A DNA stretch of 64,000 nucleotides from Myxocyprinus asiaticus. Its lineage: Eukaryota > Chordata > Actinopteri > Cypriniformes > Catostomidae. The DNA lies in NCBI RefSeq assembly GCF_019703515.2, contig NC_059388.1, forward strand, positions 4,677,979 through 4,741,978, given 5' to 3'. The notes beneath the pieces were generated by a model, which saw only the letters and a list, made by a program, of their open reading frames with translations, was not told the origin of the DNA and did not search any database. Shown here piece by piece: positions 20,371-29,637 of this stretch; the first letter of the stretch is position 1; each line of letters opens with the position of its first letter. Made by a program: the position numbers and the translations under genes.

Positions 20371-20552
20371 AGAGTTGTGGTGGTGTAGTGGGTTAAAGCA
20401 CATAACTGGTAATCAGAAAGTTGCTGGTTTGATCCCCACAGCCACCACCATTGTGTCCCTGAGCAAAACACTTAACTCCATGTTGCTCTGGGGATTGTCC
20501 CTGTAATAAATGCACTGTAAGTCACTTTGGATAAAAGCGTCTGCCAAATGTA
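20371..20552 (+). mobile_element. tRNA-derived SINE (HAmo-like)
   Basis: A Pol III-type head contains an A-box-like TGGTGTAGTGGGTTAAAG and a B-box-like GCTGGTTTGATCCCC. A body with GTCCCTGAGCAAAACACTTA follows. The tail AAGTCACTTTGGATAAAAGCG copies the 3' end of the L2-type LINE in this window. AATATC occurs on both sides (20364-20369 and 20553-20558) as a probable target duplication. The name is by resemblance to the cyprinid HAmo family. Such SINEs borrow the LINE reverse transcriptase. Confidence 0.82.
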
Positions 20553-20559
20553 AATATCA

Positions 20560-20880
20560 TTTTGCACAACCTGTTTTATCTGACACTTTCACACTAGAAC
20601 TGGTCGGTGCTGCACTGTCTCTTTCTGTGCCTATTGTCCTGTTTCAGCAATTATTGTACTGTCTTGTACTGTTTGCACATGTTTGCACATGCACTTTATG
20701 TAGAAATGTGTAGGTCTTTTAGTTCTGTGTATTCTCATGTAGTTCTGTGTTTGTTTTATGTTGTTTCATGTTGTTTTTATGTAGCACCATTAACCCGGAG
20801 GAACATTGTTTCATTTCACTGTGTACTGTACTAGCAGTATATGGCTGAAATGACAATAAAAGCCACTTGACTTGACTTGG
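20560..20880 (+). mobile_element. LINE 3' end with TTGACTTGACTT tail
   Basis: Non-coding T-rich sequence that ends with GAAATGACAATAAAAGCCAC and a (TTGACT)n tail. That is the usual form of a CR1/L2-group 3' end in fish. No coding part is present, so the copy is a short 5' truncation. The SINE sits just upstream. Confidence 0.5.
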
Positions 20881-21049
20881 TTATTCCTTTTATAGTGATG
20901 TACAGCTTCCGAATATTGAATGTATGTTGAGATGAGTTTGAAGTGCACTTTATGTTGATGCATGTAGCATAACAGTGCAGGTATTAAGTTAAAATGTCGA
21001 TTAATTGATACAATTAACCATGTTTTTAATAACAGTAATACTTTAGTTT

Positions 21050-21160
21050 CCACATTGTAACCATGACAGTAATCATGTTGATTTTGTGGTTACTATGATC
21101 TTACTACAAATAACATGGTTAAACTATGGTTATTGTTGTAAAACCATGATTTTTATTAAG
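21050..21160. repeat. ACCATGGTTACT-type short repeats
   Basis: A few copies of AACCATG / TGGTTACTATG motifs in both orientations. They resemble units of the 46-bp minisatellite at 55.8-57.3 kb and may be a small related fragment. Confidence 0.4.
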
Positions 21161-21199
21161 GGCAAACCTGTGAAGTGTTTACCAAATAGAGTATTCTTT

Positions 21200-21201
21200 A
21201 G

Positions 21202-21245
<44 letters not shown>
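21200..21245. repeat. (TA)n microsatellite at a Tc1 terminus
   Basis: About 22 TA units directly precede the terminus ACACCAATGAGCC of a Tc1-like element. Confidence 0.95.
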
Positions 21246-21250
<5 letters not shown>

Positions 21251-21796
21251 CAATGAGCCAAAACATTATGACCACTCACAGGTGAACTGAATAACATTGA
21301 TCAACTCCTAACAAGGCCACATGTCAAGGTCTGGGTAGATTAGATGGTAAGCGAAAAATCAGTTCTCATAGTCAATATGTTGGATGCAGGAGAAATGGGC
21401 AAGGGTAAAGACCTGAGTGACTTTGACAAGGGCCAAATTGTTATGGCCAGATGACTGGGTCAGAGCATCTCTGAAACGGCAAGGCTTGTGGGGTGCTCCC
21501 GGTCAGCACAAACCGGCGACAGGGTGTTGGGCGCCCAAGGCTCATCGATGTGCGAGGGCAACGAAGGCTATTCCAACTGGTCCAAACCGACAGAGGGTCT
21601 ACTGTGGCACAAGTCACAACATTTTTTAATGATGGTTACAGAAGGAATGTGTCACAACACACAGTGCATCACACCCTACTGCGTATGGGGCTGCATATAT
21701 GCAGACTGGTCAGAGTGCCCTTGATGACCCCTGTCCACCATTGAATGCACCTACAATGGGCAGGCGAGCGTCGGAACTGGACCTTGGAAGAAGGTG
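21246..21796 (+). mobile_element. Tc1-like transposon, 5' half
   Basis: The left terminus CACCAATGAGCCAAAACATT is followed by a coding relic on the plus strand. It reads KDLSDFDKGQIVMA near 21403-21447, then ISETARLVGCSRS (helix-turn-helix) and HTVHHTLLRMGLHICRLVRV near 21658-21720. ORFs at 21417, 21488 and 21493 each catch part of it, so there are several frame breaks. It stops at LEEG near 21792, where a LINE fragment begins. No catalytic motif survives. Confidence 0.85.
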
Positions 21797-22890
21797 TTGG
21801 ATAATATAAAAAAGACTAAGCTGTGTCCAGAGTGATTTTTCCAGCCTTTTTCCTCATTCTGGAAGTTTATAGTTCTTGAAGGGAGGGCAGGGGGCAACCA
21901 ATAATCCTCTCAGCAGTCTGAACTGTCCATTGTAGTCTTCTGATATCTGATTTCGTAGCTGAACCAAACCAGACAGATACTGAAGTGCAGAGGACAGACT
22001 CAATGACTGCTGAGTAGAACTGTATCAGCAGCACCTGTGGCAGGTTGAAATTCCTCAGCTGGCAAAGGAAGTACAACCTCTGCTGGGCCTTTTTCACAAT
22101 GGAGTAAATGTGGGTCTCCCACTTCAGGTCCTGTGAGATGGTAGTGCCCAGGAACCTGAATGACTCCACTGCTGCAACAGTGCTGTTTAGGATGGTGAGG
22201 GGGGACAGTGTTGGGGTGTTCCTCCTAAAGTCCACAATCATCTCCACCGTTTTGAGCGTGTTCATCTCAAGGTTGTTTTGACTGCACCATACAGCCAGCT
22301 GTTTAACCTCCCTTCTCTATGCAGACTCATCATCATCTCGGATGAGGCCGATGACAGTGGTGTCGTCTGCAAACTTCAGGAGCTTGACAGAGGGGTCCTT
22401 GGTGATGCAGTCGTTGGTGTAGAGGGAAAAGAGTAATGGGGAGAGTACACATCACTGGGGGGCACCAGTGCTGATTGTACAGGTGCTGGAAGTGAATTTC
22501 ACCTGTCTCACAAGCTGCTGCCTGTCTGTCAGAAAGCTGGTAATCCACTGACAGATAGACGTGGGAACAGAGAGTTGGTGTAATTTAGTCTGGAGAATAG
22601 CTGGGATGATGGTGTTGAAAGCCGAACTGAAGTCCACAAAAAGGATGCTTGCATATGTCCCTGGTCTGTCCAGATGTTGCAGGATATTATGCAATCCCAT
22701 GTTGACTGCATCATCCAAAGACCTGTTTGCTCGATAAGCAAATTGAAGGGGATCTAGAAAGGGTCCAGTGATGTCCTTCAGGTGGGCCAACACCAGTCTC
22801 TCAAATGACTTCATGACCACAGATGTCAGGGTGACAGGTCTGTAGTCATTAATCCTGTGATTTTTGGTTTCTTTGGGATGGGGATGATAG
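21797..22890 (-). mobile_element. Second copy of the Rex1-like LINE, fragment
   Basis: Highly similar to 12937-14180 of the nested LINE and in the same orientation. Relative to that copy it lacks about 175 bp of the 3' region (the interval after AAAGACTAA). It is cut at both ends without a 3' tail, so it did not arrive by a normal single LINE insertion. It joins a Tc1 half at 21796 and another Tc1 terminus at 22890. Confidence 0.85.
21867..22820 (-). pseudogene. LINE reverse transcriptase fragment, copy 2
   Basis: Frames at 22452-22820 and 21867-22265 hold [37 protein letters not shown] (complete motif A) and [11 protein letters not shown]. After a stop at the GVLS position (CACTGGGGGG region near 22455) comes the thumb-like [20 protein letters not shown]. 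The FADD region near 22360-22380 falls in a separate frame. This copy keeps the four residues after motif A that copy 1 has lost. Confidence 0.85.
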
Positions 22891-23024
22891 GTTGTATATT
22901 CACACTATGATTAGGTTATATATTCACACTATGACTTTGAATGTGTCACTCAACTGATATAGATGTAAAGTGTAAAAATTTTGGGTCATCATGGGGGGGG
23001 TTGAATAATTTCGATTGCAACTGT
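22891..23024 (-). mobile_element. Terminal fragment of a Tc1-like element
   Basis: Contains the terminus GGGTTGAATAATTTCGATTG at 22998-23017. Its subterminal part (22910-22985) is reverse-complement similar to 2221-2298. It is therefore an end of the same family as the element at 2221-3215. Confidence 0.8.
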
Positions 23025-23029
23025 ATGTA

Positions 23030-23052
23030 TATATATATATATATATATATAT
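23030..23052. repeat. (TA)n microsatellite between two Tc1 pieces
   Basis: A short TA run lies between the terminus ending at 23024 and ACTCAGCAAAATAAG at 23055, repeating the arrangement at 3216-3274. Confidence 0.92.
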
Positions 23053-23877
23053 AAACTCAGCAAAATAAGAAACGTCCTCTCTCTTTCGACTGCTTTTATT
23101 TTCAAAAAAATTAACATGTGTAAATATTTGTATGAACATAAAAAGATTCAACAGCTAAGACATAAACTGAACAAGTTTCACAGACATGTAACTAACAGAA
23201 ATGGCATAATGTGTCCCTGAATAAAGGGGGGGTCAAAATCAAAAGTAACAGTCAGTGTCTGGTGTGGCCACCAGCTGCATTAAGTACTGCAGTGCATCTC
23301 CTCCTCATGGACTGCACCAGATTTGCCAGTTCTTGCTGTGAGATGTTACCCCACTCTTCCACCAAGGCACTTGCAAGTTCCTGGACATTTCTGGGGGAAA
23401 TGACCCTAGCCCTCACCCTCCGATCCAACAGGTCCCAGACGTGCTCAATGGGATAGAGATCCGGGCACTTTGCTGGCCATGGCAGAACACTGACATTCCT
23501 GTCTTGCAGGAAATCATGCACAGAATGAGCAGTATGGCTGGTGGCATTGTCATGCTGGAGGGTCATGTCAGGATGAGCCTTCAGGAAGGGTACCACATGA
23601 GGGAGGAGCATGTCTTCCCTGAAATGCGCAGAGTTGAGATTGCCTGCAATGACAACAAGCTCAGTCCGATGATGCTGACCCTTCACCTCCAAATTGATTC
23701 CTCTCCAGAATACAGGCCTCGGTGTAGTAGTCCGATCATCACCCCTGGTGAGACAAAACTGCGACTTGTCAGTGAGGAGCACTTTTTGCCAGTCCTGTCT
23801 GGTCCAGCGAAGGTGGGTTTGTGCCCATAGGCGACGTTGTTGCCTATGATGTCAGGTAAGGACCTGCCTTACAACAA
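23053..23877 (-). mobile_element. Tc1-like transposon, truncated copy of the 3275-4770 family
   Basis: The right-hand terminus of the minus-strand element (ACTCAGCAAAATAAGAAACG) is present at 23055. Homology with 3275-4140 continues to ACCTGCCTTACAAC and stops at 23877, so the N-terminal third of the transposase and the other terminus are missing. Confidence 0.9.
23252..23782 (-). pseudogene. Tc1 transposase catalytic domain, open fragment
   Basis: An uninterrupted 176-codon frame. It begins LLTDKSQFCL (first aspartate, with E to K in the usual DE/DK position), then has MTLQHDNATSHTAHSVHDFL (second aspartate) and CPDLYPIEHVWDLLDRRVRA (catalytic glutamate). It ends with SMRRRCTAVLNAAGGHTRH, the normal C terminus. 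The catalytic core is better preserved here than in the copy at 3484-4493, but there is no DNA-binding domain and no start in context. Confidence 0.9.
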
Positions 23878-24204
23878 GATTTTTATAGTTAATCGTGATT
23901 AACTGCAGGTTTTGAAAGTGCTAAAATTTTACTATATATATTTATTTTCCTGTTAAAATGCATTTATTTCAATATTTTCCATTTCTTTATCACTTCTCTT
24001 TCTGTATCTCTTTCCTTCATTTGCGGAGCACTGGCCCCCTTGTTGTCATGATGACATGCTGTGTCATCCTCGTCAGTGGCGCTTGTATTTTGTTCTCGTC
24101 TTGAAGGCACTGCCCACATGATTTTATAACCCCCCTCATGTCTGATGCAGATTTACATACCCGGTATGACAGGCCATCGAGTGGGGACACCGATCTGCAG
24201 CGAC

Positions 24205-24242
<38 letters not shown>
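24205..24242. repeat. (CA)n microsatellite
   Basis: About 17 CA units; the reverse strand reads as the valine/cysteine run in the ORF at 24017-24298. More diffuse CACATA-rich sequence continues to about 24440. Confidence 0.95.
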
Positions 24243-24244
<2 letters not shown>

Positions 24245-24439
24245 CTGCCTACAGATATATACACTCATGCTAAAGCCTACAGCCCTACACACACGCACTC
24301 AGTCAAAGGATACAGAATGACTCATATGCATTTAAAATACACACATAAATACCTACATATACACATACAAACACATTTATACCAGCACAAAAATAAATAA
24401 TAGGATATACGTACATTAACACACAAATACACACACATA

Positions 24440-25130
24440 TAGGCTGAATTTGCACTACAAGGCCAACTGCAAAGAGCCAATATTGTGATGCATATATCAG
24501 ATTTTTTGTCCTGTCTGTTTACATTCACTTGAGACATTTAAAGACATTTGCTTTTTGCAACCCTGCTCTGGTCAAACTGATCTACATGGCATGGTTGAAT
24601 GTGCGCCTTGCCATCCCTGGGTCTTGCAAACAAACAAATCCATGTCTCAGTTCAATGTGTTGCGTAAATTTGTTCTGCTGTACTCAATTCAGTTTAGTAG
24701 GACAGATTCACCTTTCTTTTAGAACTTCCCACAAAGCTCATAACTAAATAAAACAGGGTGCATGACTATGAGGAAGGATTACTGTAATAGATAATTTTAT
24801 ATGCACAGGCAAAATGACTTTACCATTTCTACAATTAACAATTACAATTATTATTGCTTGCTCTTATCGCGCATTAGCCAATGTATTCCCTCTGTGACTC
24901 ACAAGTAGTAATTCCTATGCATTCACTAACCTTACTCGAATATCTGAGTGACCATGATAAAAAAAAAAATCCATAATAAAAGGAGAACCGTATACAAGTG
25001 TAAAGATATAGGTCAGATGACCAGATGTCAGATACAATACGTATAGTATTTAGAACCACATTTAAAAAGTGTATTAATGGGATGTGGAAAATGCCATCTG
25101 ATTAGTTTTCATGCATGCAACAAGATTCAA
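24440..25130. other. Intron-like DNA with no recognised feature
   Basis: AT-rich sequence downstream of the last visible copine exon. I looked for the next C2-domain exon on the minus strand and did not see a splice-flanked candidate. Confidence 0.45.
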
Positions 25131-25164
25131 TCTGCACTAGAAATCAGTGAAAAAAATCTGTGTA

Positions 25165-25425
25165 ACAAATTGTGTATGCACTGAAATATCAGAATTAGTT
25201 GAAAGTGTCAATGCAGTGAAAATCTGAATAAGTTGACAGTGTAAACGCAATTAAATATTAGAATTAATTGAGAGTGTAAATGCAGAGAAAACCATAATTA
25301 TTTGACTGCATAAACACTAAAAAAATAAGAATTAATTGAGAGTATAAATGCGGAGAAAATCTGAATTATTTGACAGTGTAAATGCACTGAAAATCAGAAT
25401 TAGCTGAAGCATAAATGCACAAAAA
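25165..25425. repeat. Degenerate minisatellite, about 43-bp unit
   Basis: Units of the form GAAAATCTGAATTATTTGAC followed by AGTGTAAATGCA recur about six times with drift (TTAGTTGAAAGTGTCAATGC, TTAATTGAGAGTGTAAATGC and others). A poly-A run follows at 25420-25440. The array ends about 100 bp from the donor site of the copine exon at 25524-25627, inside its downstream intron. Confidence 0.75.
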
Positions 25426-25523
25426 AAAAAAAAAAAAATTATAGTAGAATTAGTAAATCTGTAAAATCAGAATTTGTTAAAAAAAAATTATGTAAAGCCA
25501 ATAGAGCATGCATTAATACTTAC

Positions 25524-25627
25524 AGATCAAATCTTAGGTTTTGTCTTTCCTCGAAGTAGTAGTCCAGTATGAATTTGCGGACAAAGTCAGGGTTCAAGGT
25601 GTTATCGATGACTTCTGTCCTCCCAAA
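25524..25627 (-). CDS. cpne8: Copine exon encoding the middle of the first C2 domain
   Basis: The minus strand shows a CTCTTTCAG acceptor, a 104-nt exon and a GTAAGTATT donor. Phase 0 at the start gives [20 protein letters not shown], then [14 protein letters not shown] plus two bases of a leucine codon. This is the highly conserved C2A block of copines, the calcium-dependent membrane-binding proteins with two C2 domains and a vWA-like domain. NPDF and the following strand belong to the C2 beta-sandwich. The phase fits the end of the exon at 26364-26410. The wording (ILDY..FEER) is closer to copine-8 than to copine-5 as I remember them, but the paralogue is not proven. A duplicated cyprinid copy is also possible. 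Confidence 0.93.
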
Positions 25628-25699
25628 CTGAAAGAGTAAAATGGCAGCAGTAAAAAGCAAGAAAATTTGATTCTTTTATTTCACGTTTATGATAAAACT

Positions 25700-26003
25700 A
25701 CCTACAAAACATTTCCATAAGACTTGGATAAAGGCCCTTTCACAGGACTTCAACATTCCTAATTGCATTAAACTCCATGGAGCAAGGTGCCAAAGAATGT
25801 TACCCCCTTCACAGCCTCAGTCACCATTAATTTTTACTGTATGGAAAAAAGATGCAATGAAAATGAATGGTGCCTGAGGTTCCCATTCTGGTTAACACCT
25901 ACTTTTGTGCTCCAGGGAGGAGAAAAAGTCATATGGATTTAAAACAACATAAGGGTGAGTAAATGATGACAGAATTTTTATTTCTGGGTTTACTATTCCT
26001 TTA
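25700..26003. mobile_element. Partial MITE in the copine intron
   Basis: The end GGGTGAGTAAATGATGACAG and CTATTCCTTTAA at about 25952-26000 is the terminus of the common fish MITE also seen at 52249-53088. The preceding block with GGAAAAAAGATGCAATGAAA is internal. The other terminus is missing. The piece sits in the 736-bp intron between the exons at 25524 and 26364. Confidence 0.7.
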
Positions 26004-26363
26004 ACATTTCATGAGTCAACTTTAAAACTGGACTTGAGTTGCCAGGATATGAGTGTTTGAGAGCATTATTACATCCCCTGGGTGGCTTATCGTATTTCAG
26101 CAGCTAGTGATTGAAGTTAATAAATGCATGACTCCCTTAATGGTGCTTTGGAAAGCCTGATATTTCCTATGATTAGCTGGGAAGGCACAACTGAAAAAAG
26201 AAAAGACTCGATAGAGACAGAAAAACTGAGCTCCATGAATTATTACGATTATTATTAGGAGAATAATTCAACCCGACATTTACATGTATGAATATTTATG
26301 TGACCAAGGGTCTGCCAAGCCCTTCAAGGGGTCGGCATGACTGTGCCAGATTGTTGCGCTTAC

Positions 26364-26410
26364 CTCTCGCCACTCTTTGTTGCCGGTGCCTTGGGTGTAC
26401 AGCACACAGA
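26364..26410 (-). CDS. cpne8: Copine exon, 47 nt, first C2 domain
   Basis: A GTCTTCACAG acceptor and a GTAAGCGC donor flank 47 nt on the minus strand. Two bases complete an isoleucine codon split with the exon at 38105-38145, and the rest reads CVLYTQGTGNKEWRE, ending in phase 0. The next exon continues directly with FGRTEVID. The CVLYTQ strand and GNKEWRE loop are a hallmark of the copine C2A domain. The intron on the 3' side is 736 bp, and on the 5' side 11.7 kb. The ORF at 26280-26507 simply reads through both splice sites. Confidence 0.93.
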
Positions 26411-26645
26411 CTGTGAAGACGAAGAGACAGAGAGATTGTGTTACACAAAGGCAGAGATTTCTCAAATGGCAGTTGATGTAGAGCACTTTAGATCTGTATT
26501 GTGTCATCTTGACAGCGATTTTGTTTTAAGGGGAACAGATTAGAACCAGACTGGTGTAATGCAGAAAACGGATAGGTACAACTTTAAAATCAAATTGGAT
26601 GAGCCACAGCATTGTAAAATAGCAAGTTTACACATGCCTGTGAGT

Positions 26646-27522
26646 TAGGGGTGTAACGATTCACTCGTTTTCTCGATCCATCATTTACTTATCCTGCCTA
26701 TCTATATGCATCAATCTTGAAATATGATATTTGAATTGAGAATCGTTAGTGTTGGTCAGTAATCAATTTAAAATGCTATGAATCGTGATTCGACAAAACA
26801 GTGTACAATATTTTAAAGTATATAAATATTTAATAAGTTACAAGTGTGTTTTAATGGAGACACGTGCAACGTTGTTCTCTAGGCATACGCCCTCATAGCT
26901 CTCCCCTCACAGGCATGTGCTCCACTTTTCTGTCGTCCTTCAGGGGATCCCGCTCTCAGTTCCATCCTTAACTCTCATTGAAACTTTTTCTGAGCAGCTT
27001 TCAAATACCTTGTGTCTGATCTCTTCTCAGGATGGCCACTGAGAATCACATGAGCAAGTGACAGCTCGCAATTTTGTCTCGAGTGAAACACGCTCAAAGC
27101 ATTGTTTTGGCTCATTGGCAACTCATTGGTAGTGTCTGAAAACTGGAAAATGCTGCCTACGGAGGCTGAAGTTACGCTTGGCTCTAAAATATTTTCGCGG
27201 CACATTGCACTCTGTTATATTCCAAGACGCCTGTATGTACTTGTATTTAATGTGTTTTCTTTCAAGCTGTTTTTGGTGCAGTAAACTATCTTAAGTATTT
27301 TGTCTTTCTTTTTCTTGCCCAAGACACATTAGGGGGAGTACTTTAATAGTCCTGCAAATGCATTTAAAAAAATGCAGAATCGAATCGTTAATAGAATTTC
27401 ATTGTGAACCAAATAGAACAGATTAGTTCTCAATTTAAAAAAAAAATATTTTGAATCAAATCGAAAACGTATGAATCATGAATCTAATCGATTAGCTTTC
27501 AACCAAAAGTTTCACACCCCTA
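26646..27522. mobile_element. hAT-type element, 877 bp, non-autonomous
   Basis: Termini TAGGGGTGTAACGATT and the inverse ending TTTCACACCCCTA at 27522 are flanked by CTGTGAGT (26638-26645) and CTGTGAGC (27523-27530), an 8-bp duplication with one mismatch. The inner ends also match (GAATCGTTA near 26740 and 27382). Eight-base duplications and CA/TAGGGGTG ends are typical of hAT elements. ORFs inside (26975-27205, 27102-27284) show no transposase domain. It lies in the 11.7-kb copine intron. Confidence 0.85.
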
Positions 27523-27585
27523 CTGTGAGCGCACATCAGTTAAATTGTACATTAATGTGACAAATTGCTACAAACCATTAAAGGT

Positions 27586-27800
27586 GCATTAAGTATTTTT
27601 TTTTTATGTAAAATTATATTTTTAATTAAGTCTAAGTCTAAGCCTATCACCATGTCCTAACCAGTCGCGATAAAGTGAAACACGATAAATCGAAAAGTAT
27701 CTCTTTTTATAGCATTAACCAGAGTTGTGCTAACCAGCTGTGGCTCCTCCTCCCAGTGGCTGCCATGTTGAGATCACATGACCAGTCAAATATCATTTTT
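27586..27800. repeat. Interspersed repeat copy A (AAGGTGCATTAAGTATTTTT family)
   Basis: Contains TGCCATGTTGAGATCACATG ACCAGTCAAAT, which is found in reverse complement at 63295-63325. The AGGTGCA..AGTA.TTTTTT start matches the reverse complement near 63465-63484. Two copies in opposite orientation define a repeat, but its class is not clear. Confidence 0.65.
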
Positions 27801-28296
27801 GCTGAGTTTAAGTTGTGTCAAAATTATCGTAGCGAGATTCTACTGTGAGGTCTTTACATCCTCAAATGCCAAAATGTATCCATGTGCAGCTTTGTTGTTA
27901 ATGATGGCACAATCACTACAATATTGCATCTTATGCAAAATATTGAAGTACACAAAATGTGCTATAATAGCTATAATAAAATGGCAAATATCAAACAAAC
28001 AAATATGTGAAGAGGTTTCCATTTTTTATTGTTTTCAAATGATGTCACATTGGTCAAGTGGTAGAAGTCAGAGATGTAGTAAAAAATTAAGTTCTTTAGA
28101 GTTTTTCAAGGTGGGTGTGGCAACATTTGGAACAAAATCTGGCCAAAAAAAAGAAGGTGTTTTTGAGTTCATTTCAGTGGTTCATAACAGCTTGCCAGGG
28201 CGAACTTTTAGGAAAACGTCTTACCGGCTGCTAAACACCTTACTGCCATTGGTCCATGTCATTGGTGGGAATGACCTGGAGCTTTACCTACTTTGA
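27778..28296 (+). other. 172-codon ORF with no recognised family
   Basis: Open frame after the repeat at 27586-27800, and its first codons lie in that repeat. The translation is rich in Cys, Ser, Ile and Leu. It has a hydrophobic run near residues 33-70 (CAALLLMMAQSLQYCILCKI) but no domain I recognise. There is no splice context, Kozak-like context or codon bias. The overlapping reverse ORF argues for chance. Retained as hypothetical only because it is among the longer ORFs outside elements. Confidence 0.12.
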
Positions 28297-28299
28297 GGC

Positions 28300-29600
28300 C
28301 GATAGCTAATTCTGTTTAAGTTGTTCAGTCAGTCCATTCATCAGACAACATGAATACACTGGCATGTAGAGTTATTAGGAAGCTGGTGCAAATGTACCTA
28401 TATGTGTGTGATTGTTTGTGTAGAGACATTTTCCAAGACCATGCCATGCAATTTGTTTTGTTTAATTAGTCTACAAAAGGAATCAAATCTACTCAAATAC
28501 TCTCAAATTCTCATCAGTGCCATCAGCAGCAAAAGCCATTCACACATCTTCCCAAAGTAAGATATGCCTTTCTTATCATTCTTTTGTCTTTATTCTGTCA
28601 ATTAACACTCTTTTATACACCCATATCTGCAGTAGTAACAGTGTCATCATACATTACAATAACAGAGTGTAACTGGTGCAAATTATGGCTGCTTATAGCG
28701 TGTTAGCGCATTAGCGTCATTAATTCAGAAATTAAACAAGACAAGCATTATCTACTGCATATATATTACTTTAAATCATCATCAAGAGGATAAAATAGCT
28801 TCTTTTAATGACATTATGTGAATTCTACTCATACAATGAGGCATAAAGTCATGGATAACACATATAATACACATTTAATGTCACATAAGTTAAATTTAGT
28901 CTTGTGCGTCCTCATATTTACATGCTCTTCTAAACGACTCCCACAGTGGTGTGTCGGGTGTCTGAATGTTCGCAAACAGTATACCGTCGCTCGGCAGTTT
29001 TGAACTTCTTTTTACCCCTGAACAAAGAAATACAAAGAACTTCACTGGAAGTATATCGGGGCCTTAACTTGTAATTATGAGTTTGACAAGTGTTATTTTT
29101 TACACGGTTTTTTATTTTAGTCATAATTATTGTCTACTGAAGAAAATATCCTTTAAATTTAGTCAATATTTCATTATGTCACATTCAATAATTTTAGTCC
29201 ATTTTAATTGGACTGGCATATACTGTACTTTGGCATATCATTTTAGTTGACAAAAATAAATTTAGTTAATGATAATGTAGATATTCTCACAGTGAATTAT
29301 AAAACAGTAGCTTGACTTATATTGACTTATATGAACAGACGAAAGAAAAGCCGCCGATGCGTGTCTGATTTGATATGTGTGCGCAGTGAGCTCCACTGTT
29401 CACTAATGCAATGAAAGTGCTTCTCCAAGACACGCACATTCATAGAGTTCTAAGACTCCTTTACCAATAACTATTGATCTTAGCTGTTAAGAGCATTTTG
29501 TACAAGCGATTTTATGAACGTTCGTTATTTTTTATGTGCGCTGAGGGTGTGAAATAGCACCCGCCACACTCTAAATGCGACAAGGCTCAATCCAGTTCGC
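28300..29600. other. Intron-like DNA without recognised features
   Basis: AT-rich. A block at 29330-29400 (GAAAGAAAAGCCGCCGATGC) is similar to 30960-31000 (AAAGAAAAGCCGTCAGTGCT). The flanks of the inserted MITE at 29638-30820 may therefore belong to one older hAT-like repeat. Confidence 0.4.
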
Positions 29601-29637
29601 GAGCTCCTCGTTCAAATGCAGGTATTTCATGCGCGAG

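Noticed and set aside
20371..20552. Functional tRNA gene
   Set aside because: A- and B-box-like motifs are present, but the sequence lacks a full cloverleaf and continues into a LINE-like tail with target duplications, so it is a SINE.
21867..23877. Segmental duplication of the 3.2-4.8 kb locus
   Set aside because: Only the order of Tc1 end, (TA)n and second Tc1 is shared. The first element is in opposite orientation and the flanks differ, so independent insertions are simpler.
27778..28296. 172-codon ORF as a host gene
   Set aside because: Begins inside an interspersed repeat, has an overlapping antisense ORF, no splice context and no recognisable domain.
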